DNA of 30,490 nt, taken from the NCBI GenBank assembly GCA_900539145.1, contig UQAX01000034.1, positions 1 through 30,490 on the forward strand, given 5' to 3'. The notes under the pieces are model-generated. The model saw only the letters and a list, made by a program, of their open reading frames with translations. It was not told the origin of the DNA and made no database searches. This DNA comes from an uncultured Blautia sp. Lineage in GTDB: Bacteria > Bacillota > Clostridia > Lachnospirales > Lachnospiraceae. The translations under genes were made by a program, and so were the position numbers. This document shows positions 6,901-13,816 of this stretch, piece by piece (the first letter of the stretch is position 1; every line of letters starts with the position of its first letter).

Positions 6901-9264
6901 TGCCCATTTCATGCTGACTTCAAAATTTCCTCTTGCGACAAGTCCTTTGACACTTCCGTTTGCCCACACATCCGGCAGAGAAGGAAGCATATTGATATAG
7001 CCCATATTACTCTGCATCAGCATCTCTGACACACCGGATGTCATACCGAAGTTTCCGTCAATCTGGAATGGTGTATGTGTATCCCAAAGGTTTGGATAAA
7101 TACCGTCATGGAAGAGATTTTGAATAAGTTTGTGTGCCTGATTTCCGTCTCCGGTTCTTGCCCATGCGTTAATTCTCTGTCCCATTCCCCATCCGGTACT
7201 CTTCTCTCCTCTTTCTTTCAGAGAAACAATGGCAGCATCCATGTATTCTGCGTTATCTACGGAAATCAAATCTCCCGGAAACAGTCCCAGTAAATGTGAC
7301 ATGTGTCTGTGACCTTTTTCTCCCATACTTCCCAAAGTAGTTTCCGTATACCATTCTTTAATCTGACCGCTTTCACCGATTTCAATCGGTTTTAATTTTT
7401 GCTGTCGTTGACGCCACTCTTTTGCTTTTTCTTCATCCTTACCCAAGATTTCTGCTGCCGTAGCTGCATCTTCATACAACTGCCAGATTAAAGACTGTTC
7501 GTAAGTATTTCCTGCTGTAACAGGTCCATGCTCCGGCGAATAAGCAGGTGCAGAAACAAGCCTTCCTGTCTTTTCATCTTCAATCAAAATCTGGTCATAT
7601 AAAAGAGCTGCTTCCTTTAACATTGGATAAATATGCTCTTCCATATATTTCACATCACCGGTATATTCATAATATTCCCAGCAATTCTGTAAAATCCAAG
7701 GAAGCGCTGCCGGTGACCAACCCCAGCTAAAATCCCAACCCGGACAGGTCCATCCAAATGGCGTATTCTGAGTATGAGCTGTAAATCCTCCATTTTCAAC
7801 ACCAAAATAAGTTTTTGCCGTTACTTTTCCCGGTTCTACAAGAGAATTGATATAATCAATCAAAGGCGTAGCACATTCTGCCATATTGGTAGAATAAGTA
7901 GGCCAATAATTCATCTGCAAGTTGACGTTCATATGATAATCGGATGCCCATGGAATTCTGTTGTGATCTCCTACACGATTTTGCCATACTCCCTGTAAAT
8001 TAGAGGGCAAATCTCCTGCTCTGGAGGAAGCAATGGTTAAATATCTTCCATACTGGAACAGTAATACCTCTAATGCACGGTTTTCTGCCTCTGTATTTTT
8101 TCCTGCGTTATAATCCTTCAGTAAAATATCTGTTGTTTTATCCGGAACATTCTGCCCCAAATCCAACTGTACTCTTGAAAAAATCTCAGAATAATCTTTA
8201 ATATGTTCTTTTTTTACTTTCTCATATCCTTTTTTACTAGCCTTATCCACAGCTTTTTCTACACTTGCATCCAATTCCTGTGCAGTTTCTCCTGTACGAT
8301 AATCAGGATATTTATTCAAATAATCCGTATCTGCGGAAACATAAACAACCGCTTCCGATGCGCCGGACACATGAAGCTTGTCCCCATCTTTCTCCTGCAC
8401 TTTTCCGCCTTCTGTTTCCACTTTTAATTTTCCATTCAGTTGTAACTGATTATCCTGCATTTCACCTGATACGGTAATCGTATCGTCTTCAACGGTAGTT
8501 TCCACAGCCTTACCCAGCTTTTTATCTGCAACTCCTTCCGCATTATCTATTGGAAAAGAAATATCAAAGTCCAGCTTTTCACTGCCCTCGGCAGTAAATT
8601 TCATAGCTAAGACATTATCCGGATAGCTGATAAAATATTCTCGGTGCATTTTTGTATCCTGATAATCAAAATCTACCGAAGCCACTGCATTTTCCAGATT
8701 TAAGTCACGAACATAATTTTCCGCCTGCTCTTCTTTTAAGCCGAAATCTACATAAATATCACCCCATGACTGATATGCTCCGTATCCATCCACTTCTCCG
8801 GTAAGCTTTTTCGCAAGCTCATTGGCCTGTGCGTCATTGCCCTCTTTATATAATTCAATAATTTCCTTATATACCTCTGACATTTTCTGCCCATTGTCAG
8901 CCTTTTCCTTATTCCCTCCGTCATAATACGGACGATTTTCGCTGGGACCGCCGTTCCAAAGAGTTTTTTGGTTAAATGTCAATCTTTCTTGTCCTATCTC
9001 ACCATACACATTTGCACCCATAAAACTGTTTCCGATAGGGAGCGTATGCTGCTGCCATGTATTGTCTTCCTCTGTTGTTCCGAAGCTTCCTCCGTTTAAA
9101 ATATTTTTCCCCTTTGAAGCAGGCTCATCATACCAAAGACGCAAACTACTTTCCTTTTGTGGCGCTTTTGTCTGTTCTGTTTGTGCGGATACCGGAACAG
9201 AAGACACCGTCAACGCCACTGTGCACAACCCTGCAAAAGCTTTCTTTAATTTTTTACTTTTCAT
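3922..9264 (-). CDS. Secreted multidomain GH95 alpha-L-fucosidase with choline-binding-type wall repeats
   Basis: A 1780-residue exported glycosidase likely to release alpha-1,2-linked L-fucose from host mucin or milk glycans. Order: signal peptide 1-27 (VSA before the cut); GH95 N-terminal beta-sandwich about 40-330; (alpha/alpha)6 catalytic domain about 375-775; a beta domain to 855; FN3 about 857-940; galactose-binding-like domain about 950-1075; Ig-like BIG2 about 1081-1165; a second galactose-binding-like domain about 1175-1310; helical FIVAR-like segment 1315-1380; two FN3 domains 1383-1558; ten or so 20-residue wall-binding repeats 1566-1780. The GH95 active-site pattern is intact: N446 and N448 (DYHMNVNLQMNYW), E578 (SPEHG), D736 (QIDGNFG), matching the asparagine pair, acid glutamate and aspartate known from Bifidobacterium AfcA. 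There is no LPXTG anchor; the repeats replace it. GGGAG precedes the ATG. Monocistronic; no sugar transporter or regulator is adjacent. Fucose linkage specificity is inferred. Confidence 0.92.
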   Translation of the reverse strand: MKSKKLKKAFAGLCTVALTVSSVPVSAQTEQTKAPQKESSLRLWYDEPASKGKNILNGGSFGTTEEDNTWQQHTLPIGNSFMGANVYGEIGQERLTFNQKTLWNGGPSENRPYYDGGNKEKADNGQKMSEVYKEIIELYKEGNDAQANELAKKLTGEVDGYGAYQSWGDIYVDFGLKEEQAENYVRDLNLENAVASVDFDYQDTKMHREYFISYPDNVLAMKFTAEGSEKLDFDISFPIDNAEGVADKKLGKAVETTVEDDTITVSGEMQDNQLQLNGKLKVETEGGKVQEKDGDKLHVSGASEAVVYVSADTDYLNKYPDYRTGETAQELDASVEKAVDKASKKGYEKVKKEHIKDYSEIFSRVQLDLGQNVPDKTTDILLKDYNAGKNTEAENRALEVLLFQYGRYLTIASSRAGDLPSNLQGVWQNRVGDHNRIPWASDYHMNVNLQMNYWPTYSTNMAECATPLIDYINSLVEPGKVTAKTYFGVENGGFTAHTQNTPFGWTCPGWDFSWGWSPAALPWILQNCWEYYEYTGDVKYMEEHIYPMLKEAALLYDQILIEDEKTGRLVSAPAYSPEHGPVTAGNTYEQSLIWQLYEDAATAAEILGKDEEKAKEWRQRQQKLKPIEIGESGQIKEWYTETTLGSMGEKGHRHMSHLLGLFPGDLISVDNAEYMDAAIVSLKERGEKSTGWGMGQRINAWARTGDGNQAHKLIQNLFHDGIYPNLWDTHTPFQIDGNFGMTSGVSEMLMQSNMGYINMLPSLPDVWANGSVKGLVARGNFEVSMKWADKNLTEASVLSRNGGTATVQTKNASLATVFDEKGNPVEMKALTADRISFETEKGKTYIIKNIPQSVKVPTGLTAERLDEQSVELTWDEAEADGVCFNVYRKVGNGDVQLIASNVKTNSYKDVTAYEKLGTMKYQITAVTSELESEKTEFVTIKDKGVTAGMIDDTDSHIIYEGAWGDWKEDVNYNGTIKYLNTPQGNESVSLNFVGTGIEVITCTNHDRGIMEVLIDDKSYGKIDTYSAQTKRQQKVFEKDDLSYGKHTITLKVLNKSSQGAGKSTKVELDAFRVLDNTMSMPASVQVSAVSGITTIGKANSTVQMKAEILPEDVQDKSVTWSSSDTSIAEVNENGLVTVKEKNGEVKIIAVSKADTTKSGEVTLKVALKQENANTVTEIEDAVQENRKWKPNPSITWSEGWSTWDGEADRHHGGTKTEATGAGKFFEYTFTGTQIEIYVQKHQNCGNFEIYLDDEKVDTYSFDTEIGTGEDQALLFKSEELSNREHRIKCVITDRDGKQQANLDYLKVYAPADSSALDKSTLQDVITEASVLSEEAYPQDKWAELQKIYKEAVSVMNKDDVKQEEIDKAAEALKAAIVALGKAQPPVVKQETGKAILVESKQIVLEWDKVQGAKAYEITDNEHQVRAEATDTFVRVTGLEPGTTYNFKIYAVNEGGKSEKAIEINEVTTTNPNEGNTIPPVTEIVKTVTGKDSVKLTWKAPTDTKTAGYIVYVDGVKKGVAEKEAFTLQGLVKNQIYVVKIIAFDEEGHKSVPAQFAFSFEEEEKEGWVQTGNGWEYYENGNKAIGWKDISGTWYYFNDNGIMETGWAEVNGHWYFLNDSGAMETGWVFVNGHWYYMDQWGAMCTGWVSVNGHWYYMNDSGAMETGWAEVNGHWYYMNDSGAMETGWVEVNGHWYYMNDSGVMETGWVEVNGHWYFMNDSGVMETGWVSVNGHWYYMDQWGAMQTGWVFVGGYWYYLNADGAMVSNQWIDGYYVGASGQMI
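3925..4569 (-). repeat. Tandem 60-bp repeats encoding wall-binding modules
   Basis: The last 215 codons of the fucosidase gene consist of 60-bp units coding GW(V/A)xVNGHWYYMNDSGAMET-type modules. Neighbouring units are nearly identical in DNA. Two unit types alternate: MNDSG(A/V)M in most, MDQWGAM at two positions (about residues 1636 and 1736). Such high identity indicates recent duplication or gene conversion, and makes copy number likely to vary between strains. Confidence 0.9.
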
Positions 9265-9520
9265 ACCTTTCTCCCTTCTGGTATTTTATTTCACAGAAAA
9301 CAATTTCCTATAAAATAATAAATGCTTTTTTTAAGTATATATCTGTGCATCCTTGAATGATTTACATTTTTAATCAGTTTTTTTATATTATCGTTCTATT
9401 TTTGTGCATTTTAACTATTTAAATTCTTAAATCACATACATTTCATTTAATATTTTTCATATCTTACATATTTTTTCGTCCAAATGCACTATTTTTGTTT
9501 TATATAAATCATTTCATACA
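9265..9520. other. AT-rich upstream region of the fucosidase gene with repeated TGCA motifs
   Basis: No gene is seen here. The 9-mer CTATTTTTG occurs in direct orientation at 9396-9404 and 9489-9497, and TGCATTT/AAATGCA occur next to it in opposite orientations (9405-9411 and 9482-9488); TGTGCAT also appears near 9347. These may be regulator half-sites. I could not assign a confident promoter for the fucosidase gene. Confidence 0.35.
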
Positions 9521-9580
9521 AAAAAGACTGACGTATAAAACACATACCTCTTTGTATGTCTTTCATACGTCAGTCTTTTT
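9521..9580 (-). terminator. Terminator of the cysE-sigH operon
   Basis: A perfect 16-bp inverted repeat (AAAAAGACTGACGTAT at 9521-9536, complement at 9565-9580) with a second small stem inside (ACATAC/GTATGT). Its arm overlaps the sigH stop codon. The A and T tracts on both sides make it bidirectional in principle, but no plus-strand gene feeds into it. Confidence 0.85.
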
Positions 9581-10169
9581 ATTTTACCCATTCCATTCCA
9601 TGAATTTTATTTTTTATTCTTTGCAGTGCATTGTCAATAGACTTTGGCTGCTTCCCAGTCATTTCTGCAATCTGAAGATAATCTGCGCCTTCCAGATAAG
9701 CATCCAGCACCTGATTTTCAAAAGGACTTAAGCACTTTTTAATGTCCTCCATCATCCTGCTTACATTTTCTTTCCCAATAACAATTTCTTCCGGATTTTG
9801 CTGTGTAATATCTTCGGCGTTATACAGCGGACCTTCCATCTCGCTTAAAGAAATGTAAGAATTCAAAGGCTTGTGTTTTTGCCTTCCTGAAATTTCAATG
9901 GCTTTATACATCTGTCTTTCTATACACAGATTAGCAAACGTAGAAAAAGAAGCATTTTTATCTGGGTGATATCCTCGGACTGCTTTAAACAGCCCGATCA
10001 TGCCCTCCTGAATTAAGTCTTCTTGTTCCCCTCCGATAAGGAACATGGCATGTGCTTTCTTTAATACCATTCCCTTATATTTGTTAATGAGATAGTCTTC
10101 CAAACCTTCCTGTCCCTGCCATAAAAGTTCAAAAAGCTCCTCATCTTTTAAATTTTCATATTCCTTCAT
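9579..10169 (-). CDS. sigH: RNA polymerase sigma factor, SigH (Spo0H) type
   Basis: A 196-residue sigma-70 family protein that redirects RNA polymerase to transition-state and early sporulation genes. Region 2 is clear (EDLIQEGMIGLFKAVRGYHP at about 49-68, then FSTFANLCIERQM), and region 4 has the helix-turn-helix LSPFENQVLDAYLEGADYLQIAEMTGKQPKSIDNALQRIKNK split over residues 145-190. It lacks region 1.1 and is slightly shorter than B. subtilis SigH (about 218). The gene order cysE-cysS-mrnC-rlmB-sigH matches the Firmicutes locus where spo0H sits, which supports the SigH assignment over an ECF factor. It starts 18 bp after rlmB with only a weak ribosome binding site (GGGA), so coupling to upstream translation may matter. 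Confidence 0.85.
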   Translation of the reverse strand: MKEYENLKDEELFELLWQGQEGLEDYLINKYKGMVLKKAHAMFLIGGEQEDLIQEGMIGLFKAVRGYHPDKNASFSTFANLCIERQMYKAIEISGRQKHKPLNSYISLSEMEGPLYNAEDITQQNPEEIVIGKENVSRMMEDIKKCLSPFENQVLDAYLEGADYLQIAEMTGKQPKSIDNALQRIKNKIHGMEWVK

Positions 10170-10187
10170 AATAAATGAATTCCCGTA

Positions 10188-10937
10188 TTATTTTCCCATT
10201 CTCTGTCTTACAATTTCGTATGCCAACACACCTGCTGCCACAGAGGCATTTAAGGAGTCAATATCTCCCTGCATTGGTATGGATGCTATGAAATCACATT
10301 TTTCCCGCACTAATTTAGATACGCCGTCACCTTCATTTCCGATAACCAATCCAATAGCGCCTTTTAAATCAAGGTCGTACATCTGTGTGCCACCCATATC
10401 CGCACATACAAACCAAATTCCTTCTTTTTTCAGATTTTCAATGGTTCTTGCAAGATTGGTAACCTTTGCAACCGGTGTATAATTCAATGCTCCGGCAGAA
10501 GTTCTTGCAACCGTCGCAGTCAGCCCCACGGCTCTGTTCTTTGGAATAATCACGCCATGAGCACCTGCCAGATTTGCTGTACGGATAATTGCTCCCAGAT
10601 TATGAGGGTCTTCGATATTATCCAGCAATACCAGAAACGGCGGTTCTCCTTTTTCTCTGGCTGCTGCCAGAATATCTTCTACTTCTGCGTAATTATACGC
10701 CGCAGTCATGGCAATCACACCCTGATGTTTTCCTGTTTCCGATAACTGATCCAGTCTTTCTTTTTTTACATATTTAATCATGGTATCATGCTTCTTTGCT
10801 TCACGCAAAATGGTGCGTACCGGACCGTCCTCGCATTTTTCCAGAACAAATAACTTATCCACAGATTTTCCGGAACGAAACGCTTCTAAAACCGCATTTC
10901 TGCCTTCTACCTTTGTTTCCTGGAATTTATTCTCCAT
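10188..10937 (-). CDS. rlmB: 23S rRNA (guanosine-2'-O)-methyltransferase RlmB, TrmH family
   Basis: A 249-residue SPOUT-class methyltransferase that methylates the ribose of G2251 in 23S rRNA in E. coli. The N-terminal part (VEGRNAVLEAFRSG) is the substrate-binding SpoU_sub_bind domain. The C-terminal trefoil-knot domain shows the three SpoU motifs: LLDNIEDPHNLGAIIRTA, VIGNEGDGVS and IPMQGDIDSLNASVAAGVLAYE. Its start overlaps the end of mrnC by 11 bp, as expected in a tight operon. In B. subtilis the same position is held by yacO. The exact modified base is inferred from family. Confidence 0.93.
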   Translation of the reverse strand: MENKFQETKVEGRNAVLEAFRSGKSVDKLFVLEKCEDGPVRTILREAKKHDTMIKYVKKERLDQLSETGKHQGVIAMTAAYNYAEVEDILAAAREKGEPPFLVLLDNIEDPHNLGAIIRTANLAGAHGVIIPKNRAVGLTATVARTSAGALNYTPVAKVTNLARTIENLKKEGIWFVCADMGGTQMYDLDLKGAIGLVIGNEGDGVSKLVREKCDFIASIPMQGDIDSLNASVAAGVLAYEIVRQRMGK

Positions 10938-11361
10938 CCTTTTCTCCTTCTGTAATTCCTATTTTTATCAATTCTAACATTCTGTCCCACTGCTCTGTCA
11001 GATACAAATATCCCATTAACGCCTCAAATCCCGTAGCTCTTCTGTAATCGGACATACTGGCATTTTTTGCCATGGTAAAGGATTTTGCATTTCTTCCTCT
11101 TTTGAAAATACCCATTTCTTCCTCTGTAAGATATGGTTTCAGCTTTTCGATAATCTCTGACTGGGCAGATGCTTTTACTAATTTGCTGGCTCTTTGATGT
11201 AGCTTATTTACTTGCGTATTTCCTTTTTCCACTAAAATAGTACGGATAACCAGTTCATAAATAGCATCTCCGATATAGGCAAGGGTTAAAGGAGAATAGG
11301 TTCTGATATCCGTATCCTCCAGTTCAAACAGCTCCTTGAATTTCTTTAAGCTCGCTTCCAT
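10927..11361 (-). CDS. mrnC: Mini-ribonuclease 3
   Basis: A 144-residue RNase III-like nuclease without a dsRNA-binding domain, which matures 23S rRNA in B. subtilis. The signature is LTLAYIGDAIYELVIR near residue 26, with a conserved aspartate in GDA and the later KRGRNAKSFTMAKNASMSDYRRATGFEALMGYLYL blocks (two segments, about 87-121) carrying the catalytic acidic residues EAL. It overlaps cysS by 16 bp and rlmB by 11 bp. GAGAGGGTG precedes the ATG. Confidence 0.93.
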   Translation of the reverse strand: MEASLKKFKELFELEDTDIRTYSPLTLAYIGDAIYELVIRTILVEKGNTQVNKLHQRASKLVKASAQSEIIEKLKPYLTEEEMGIFKRGRNAKSFTMAKNASMSDYRRATGFEALMGYLYLTEQWDRMLELIKIGITEGEKDGE

Positions 11362-12752
11362 TGTACACCCTCTCTTGTGTCTTTTAAGATGATACCCATA
11401 GCAGCCAATTCATCTCTGATTTCATCTGCTCTTTTAAAGTTTTTCTCTTTTCTTGCCATCTGACGTTCTTCAATCAGCTTTTCAATTTCTTCATCTAAAA
11501 TTTCAGCTTCCTTGTTCACAATCAGACCCAACACATCGCTTAAATGCACAATGGTATCAAAAAGATACTGTACAAAAGCTGCTGTGCTGTTTTCATTTGC
11601 TTTTGTATTGGCAAATTTAACCAACTCAAAAATAGCGGCAATGGCATCTGCGGTATTAAAATCATCTTCCATGGAATTTTCATATTTCTTTACATATTCC
11701 AGAACTTCTGCTTCCAAGGCTTTTTCTTCTACTGTCATTTCTGTTTTCTCTGCTGTTTCCAACAGGTGTTTTAACTGCTCTACGCAAGTAACAATTCTTT
11801 CCAGAGAATTTTTAGAAGCTTCCATCAGCTCAGCACTGAAGTTCAATGGACTTCTGTAATGTGCATTTAACATAAAGAAGCGAAGCACCTGTAAATCATA
11901 TTTTTCTCCGATTTCTCTTACGGTAAAGAAATTTCCAAGAGATTTTGACATTTTGCGATTGTCAATGTTCAAGAAAGCGTTGTGCATCCAGTATCTTGCA
12001 AACTGCTTTCCGTTGCAGCATTCAGACTGGGCAATTTCGTTTTCATGGTGTGGGAAAACAAGGTCTTCACCGCCTGCATGGATGTCAATTTCTTCACCCA
12101 GATATTTTTTAGACATCACAGAACACTCAATATGCCAGCCCGGACGCCCTTCACTCCATGGGGATACCCAGAAAGGTTCTCCTTCTTTTTTCGGTTTCCA
12201 AAGTACGAAATCCAATGGGTCTTCCTTCTGATTTTCTCCTGAAACCTGTAAAGAACGAAATCCTGACTGCAAATCCTCCAGATTTTTATGAGACAGCTTT
12301 CCGTATTCTTTGAAATTCTTTACACGGAAATATACAGTACCGTTTACCTCATAGGCAAAGCCTTTGTCCATTAAAGTCTGTATCATATCAATCATTCCGT
12401 CAATTTCCTGTGTTGCCAGCGGATGAGTAGTCGCCGGTTTTACATTCATATCTGCCATATCTTTTTTACATTCTTTAATATAACGGCTGGAAATCTCTTC
12501 TGCACTTACACCTTCTTCTACCGCCTTCGCAATAATCTTGTCATCTACATCTGTGAAATTGGATACATAATTTACTTCATATCCTTTGTATTCCATATAG
12601 CGGCGTACTGTATCAAATACAATCATTGGTCTTGCATTTCCGATGTGAATAAAATTATAAACCGTAGGTCCGCAGACATACATCTTTACTTTTCCTTCTT
12701 CTAAAGGAATAAATTCTTCTTTTTTCTTTGTCAGTGTATTATAAATTCTCAT
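11346..12752 (-). CDS. cysS: Cysteinyl-tRNA synthetase
   Basis: Class I synthetase, 468 residues from the ATG at 12752. HIGH motif is FIHIGNARP after the zinc ligand region KMYVCGPTVYN; further zinc ligands are in HIECSVMS and in GGEDLVFPHHENE; KMSKS is intact (NRKMSKSLGNFFTV). The open frame continues 60 bases upstream inside cysE, but the correct start is MRIYNTL because its ATG overlaps the cysE stop as ATGA, the classic coupling arrangement, and the AGGAGG lies inside the cysE 3' end. Expression is likely controlled together with cysE by the Cys T-box leader. Confidence 0.96.
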   Translation of the reverse strand: MRIYNTLTKKKEEFIPLEEGKVKMYVCGPTVYNFIHIGNARPMIVFDTVRRYMEYKGYEVNYVSNFTDVDDKIIAKAVEEGVSAEEISSRYIKECKKDMADMNVKPATTHPLATQEIDGMIDMIQTLMDKGFAYEVNGTVYFRVKNFKEYGKLSHKNLEDLQSGFRSLQVSGENQKEDPLDFVLWKPKKEGEPFWVSPWSEGRPGWHIECSVMSKKYLGEEIDIHAGGEDLVFPHHENEIAQSECCNGKQFARYWMHNAFLNIDNRKMSKSLGNFFTVREIGEKYDLQVLRFFMLNAHYRSPLNFSAELMEASKNSLERIVTCVEQLKHLLETAEKTEMTVEEKALEAEVLEYVKKYENSMEDDFNTADAIAAIFELVKFANTKANENSTAAFVQYLFDTIVHLSDVLGLIVNKEAEILDEEIEKLIEERQMARKEKNFKRADEIRDELAAMGIILKDTREGVQWKRA

Positions 12753-13483
12753 ATTTCTCTTTCTTCCTCCTGTCTTCTTTCTTTTGCCTCCAAGGCTCTT
12801 GCCCTGCGGCATTGCGCTTCTCTTTCTTTTATATCATTTAATTCATAACCCATACGCTGTAATTCGGAACGCAGTCTGTCATTTTCCTGCTGAAGCTTAT
12901 GGATATCATCTAAGGTTGGGTCCGGAAGATGAATTTGGTCCATATCACTTCTCGGAACCTTCTGTTTTCCTTTTCTTACCACACGCCCCGGTACGCCTAC
13001 AACCGTACAATTAGGCGGAACCTCCTCTAAAACTACGCTTCCGGCACCGATTTTGGAGTTTTCTCCAATGGTAAATGAGCCTAAAATCTTTGCTCCGGCG
13101 CTTACCATAACGTTGTTTTTCAAAGTCGGATGACGTTTTCCCGTTTCTTTTCCGGTACCTCCCAGAGTAACACCCTGATACAGTGTTACATTATCACCGA
13201 TAATAGCCGTTTCTCCGATAATCACTCCTGAGCCATGGTCAATAAACAATCCTTTTCCAATCTGTGCTCCCGGATGAATTTCAATACCTGTTTTTCTGGC
13301 TGCCCGCTGAGATACCCACCGTGCCAGAAAGAAATGTCCTTTTTCGTATAATTTATGAGCCCGTCTGTACTGTATCATAACACGAAAGCTGGGATACAGC
13401 AAAACTTCCAAGGGTGTTTTAATTGCAGGGTCCCGTTCCCTGATAACCTGAAATTCTTCTTTTATATGACTAATAAATCCCAT
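12749..13483 (-). CDS. cysE: Serine O-acetyltransferase
   Basis: First step of cysteine synthesis: acetyl-CoA plus serine to O-acetylserine. The 244-residue protein has the N-terminal helical part, then the left-handed beta-helix made of hexapeptide repeats (GIEIHPGAQIGKGLFIDHG, GVIIGETAIIGDNVTLYQGV, KIGAGSVV), with catalytic His/Asp in the IDHG segment. About 60 extra residues after VVRKGK form a charged coiled coil rich in E, R and Q (about 180-244), longer than the short tail of E. coli CysE that binds CysK; its role is unknown. First gene of the T-box controlled operon. No cysK is present in the window. Confidence 0.93.
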   Translation of the reverse strand: MGFISHIKEEFQVIRERDPAIKTPLEVLLYPSFRVMIQYRRAHKLYEKGHFFLARWVSQRAARKTGIEIHPGAQIGKGLFIDHGSGVIIGETAIIGDNVTLYQGVTLGGTGKETGKRHPTLKNNVMVSAGAKILGSFTIGENSKIGAGSVVLEEVPPNCTVVGVPGRVVRKGKQKVPRSDMDQIHLPDPTLDDIHKLQQENDRLRSELQRMGYELNDIKEREAQCRRARALEAKERRQEEEREI

Positions 13484-13522
13484 ATTTCACGTCCTTTCTA
13501 TCGATTTTCCATAAACGAATAT

Positions 13523-13775
13523 AACGAAAACGCCTCTATGTCAAAATGACATAGAGGCGAAAAATCCGCGGTTCCACTCTATTTGAAGATAGTATCTCCC
13601 ACTTATTTCCCATAACGCAGGACTGCGTATCCGGCTTAGGCTTACCCTTCACCAAATCAGCTCCCGAATGCACTTTCCAAAGCTTCCTCTAAGACAGCTT
13701 CCAGCCGATGACTGTCTCTCTCTGAAAAGGATTTACTCTGTACTCTTTTCGTTCCATGCCTTTTCCTATCTTCTC
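13523..13775 (-). promoter_or_regulatory. T-box riboswitch, cysteine type (TGC specifier)
   Basis: Leader RNA of the cysE operon. Reading the minus strand: Stem I with GAGAGAGAC and GGCTGGAAGCTGTC elements, a specifier TGC (Cys) at 13670-13672 in the context AAGTGCATTC, a Stem III-like hairpin CGCAGTCCTGCG, the T-box AGAGTGGAACCGCGG (13566-13580), then a perfect 13-bp terminator hairpin (13531-13559) followed by TTTTCGTT. Uncharged tRNA-Cys should stabilise the antiterminator and allow cysE-cysS-mrnC-rlmB-sigH transcription. Confidence 0.93.
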
Positions 13776-13777
13776 TT

Positions 13778-13806
13778 AGTTTATTCATAAATACGGGATT
13801 TGTCAA
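13778..13806 (-). promoter_or_regulatory. Promoter of the T-box leader and cysE operon
   Basis: -35 TTGACA (13801-13806), 17-bp spacer, -10 TAAACT (13778-13783). It begins 11 bp after the gdhA stop codon, and no terminator is visible between, so gdhA read-through into the T-box is possible. Confidence 0.75.
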
Positions 13807-13816
13807 CAGGATTTTC

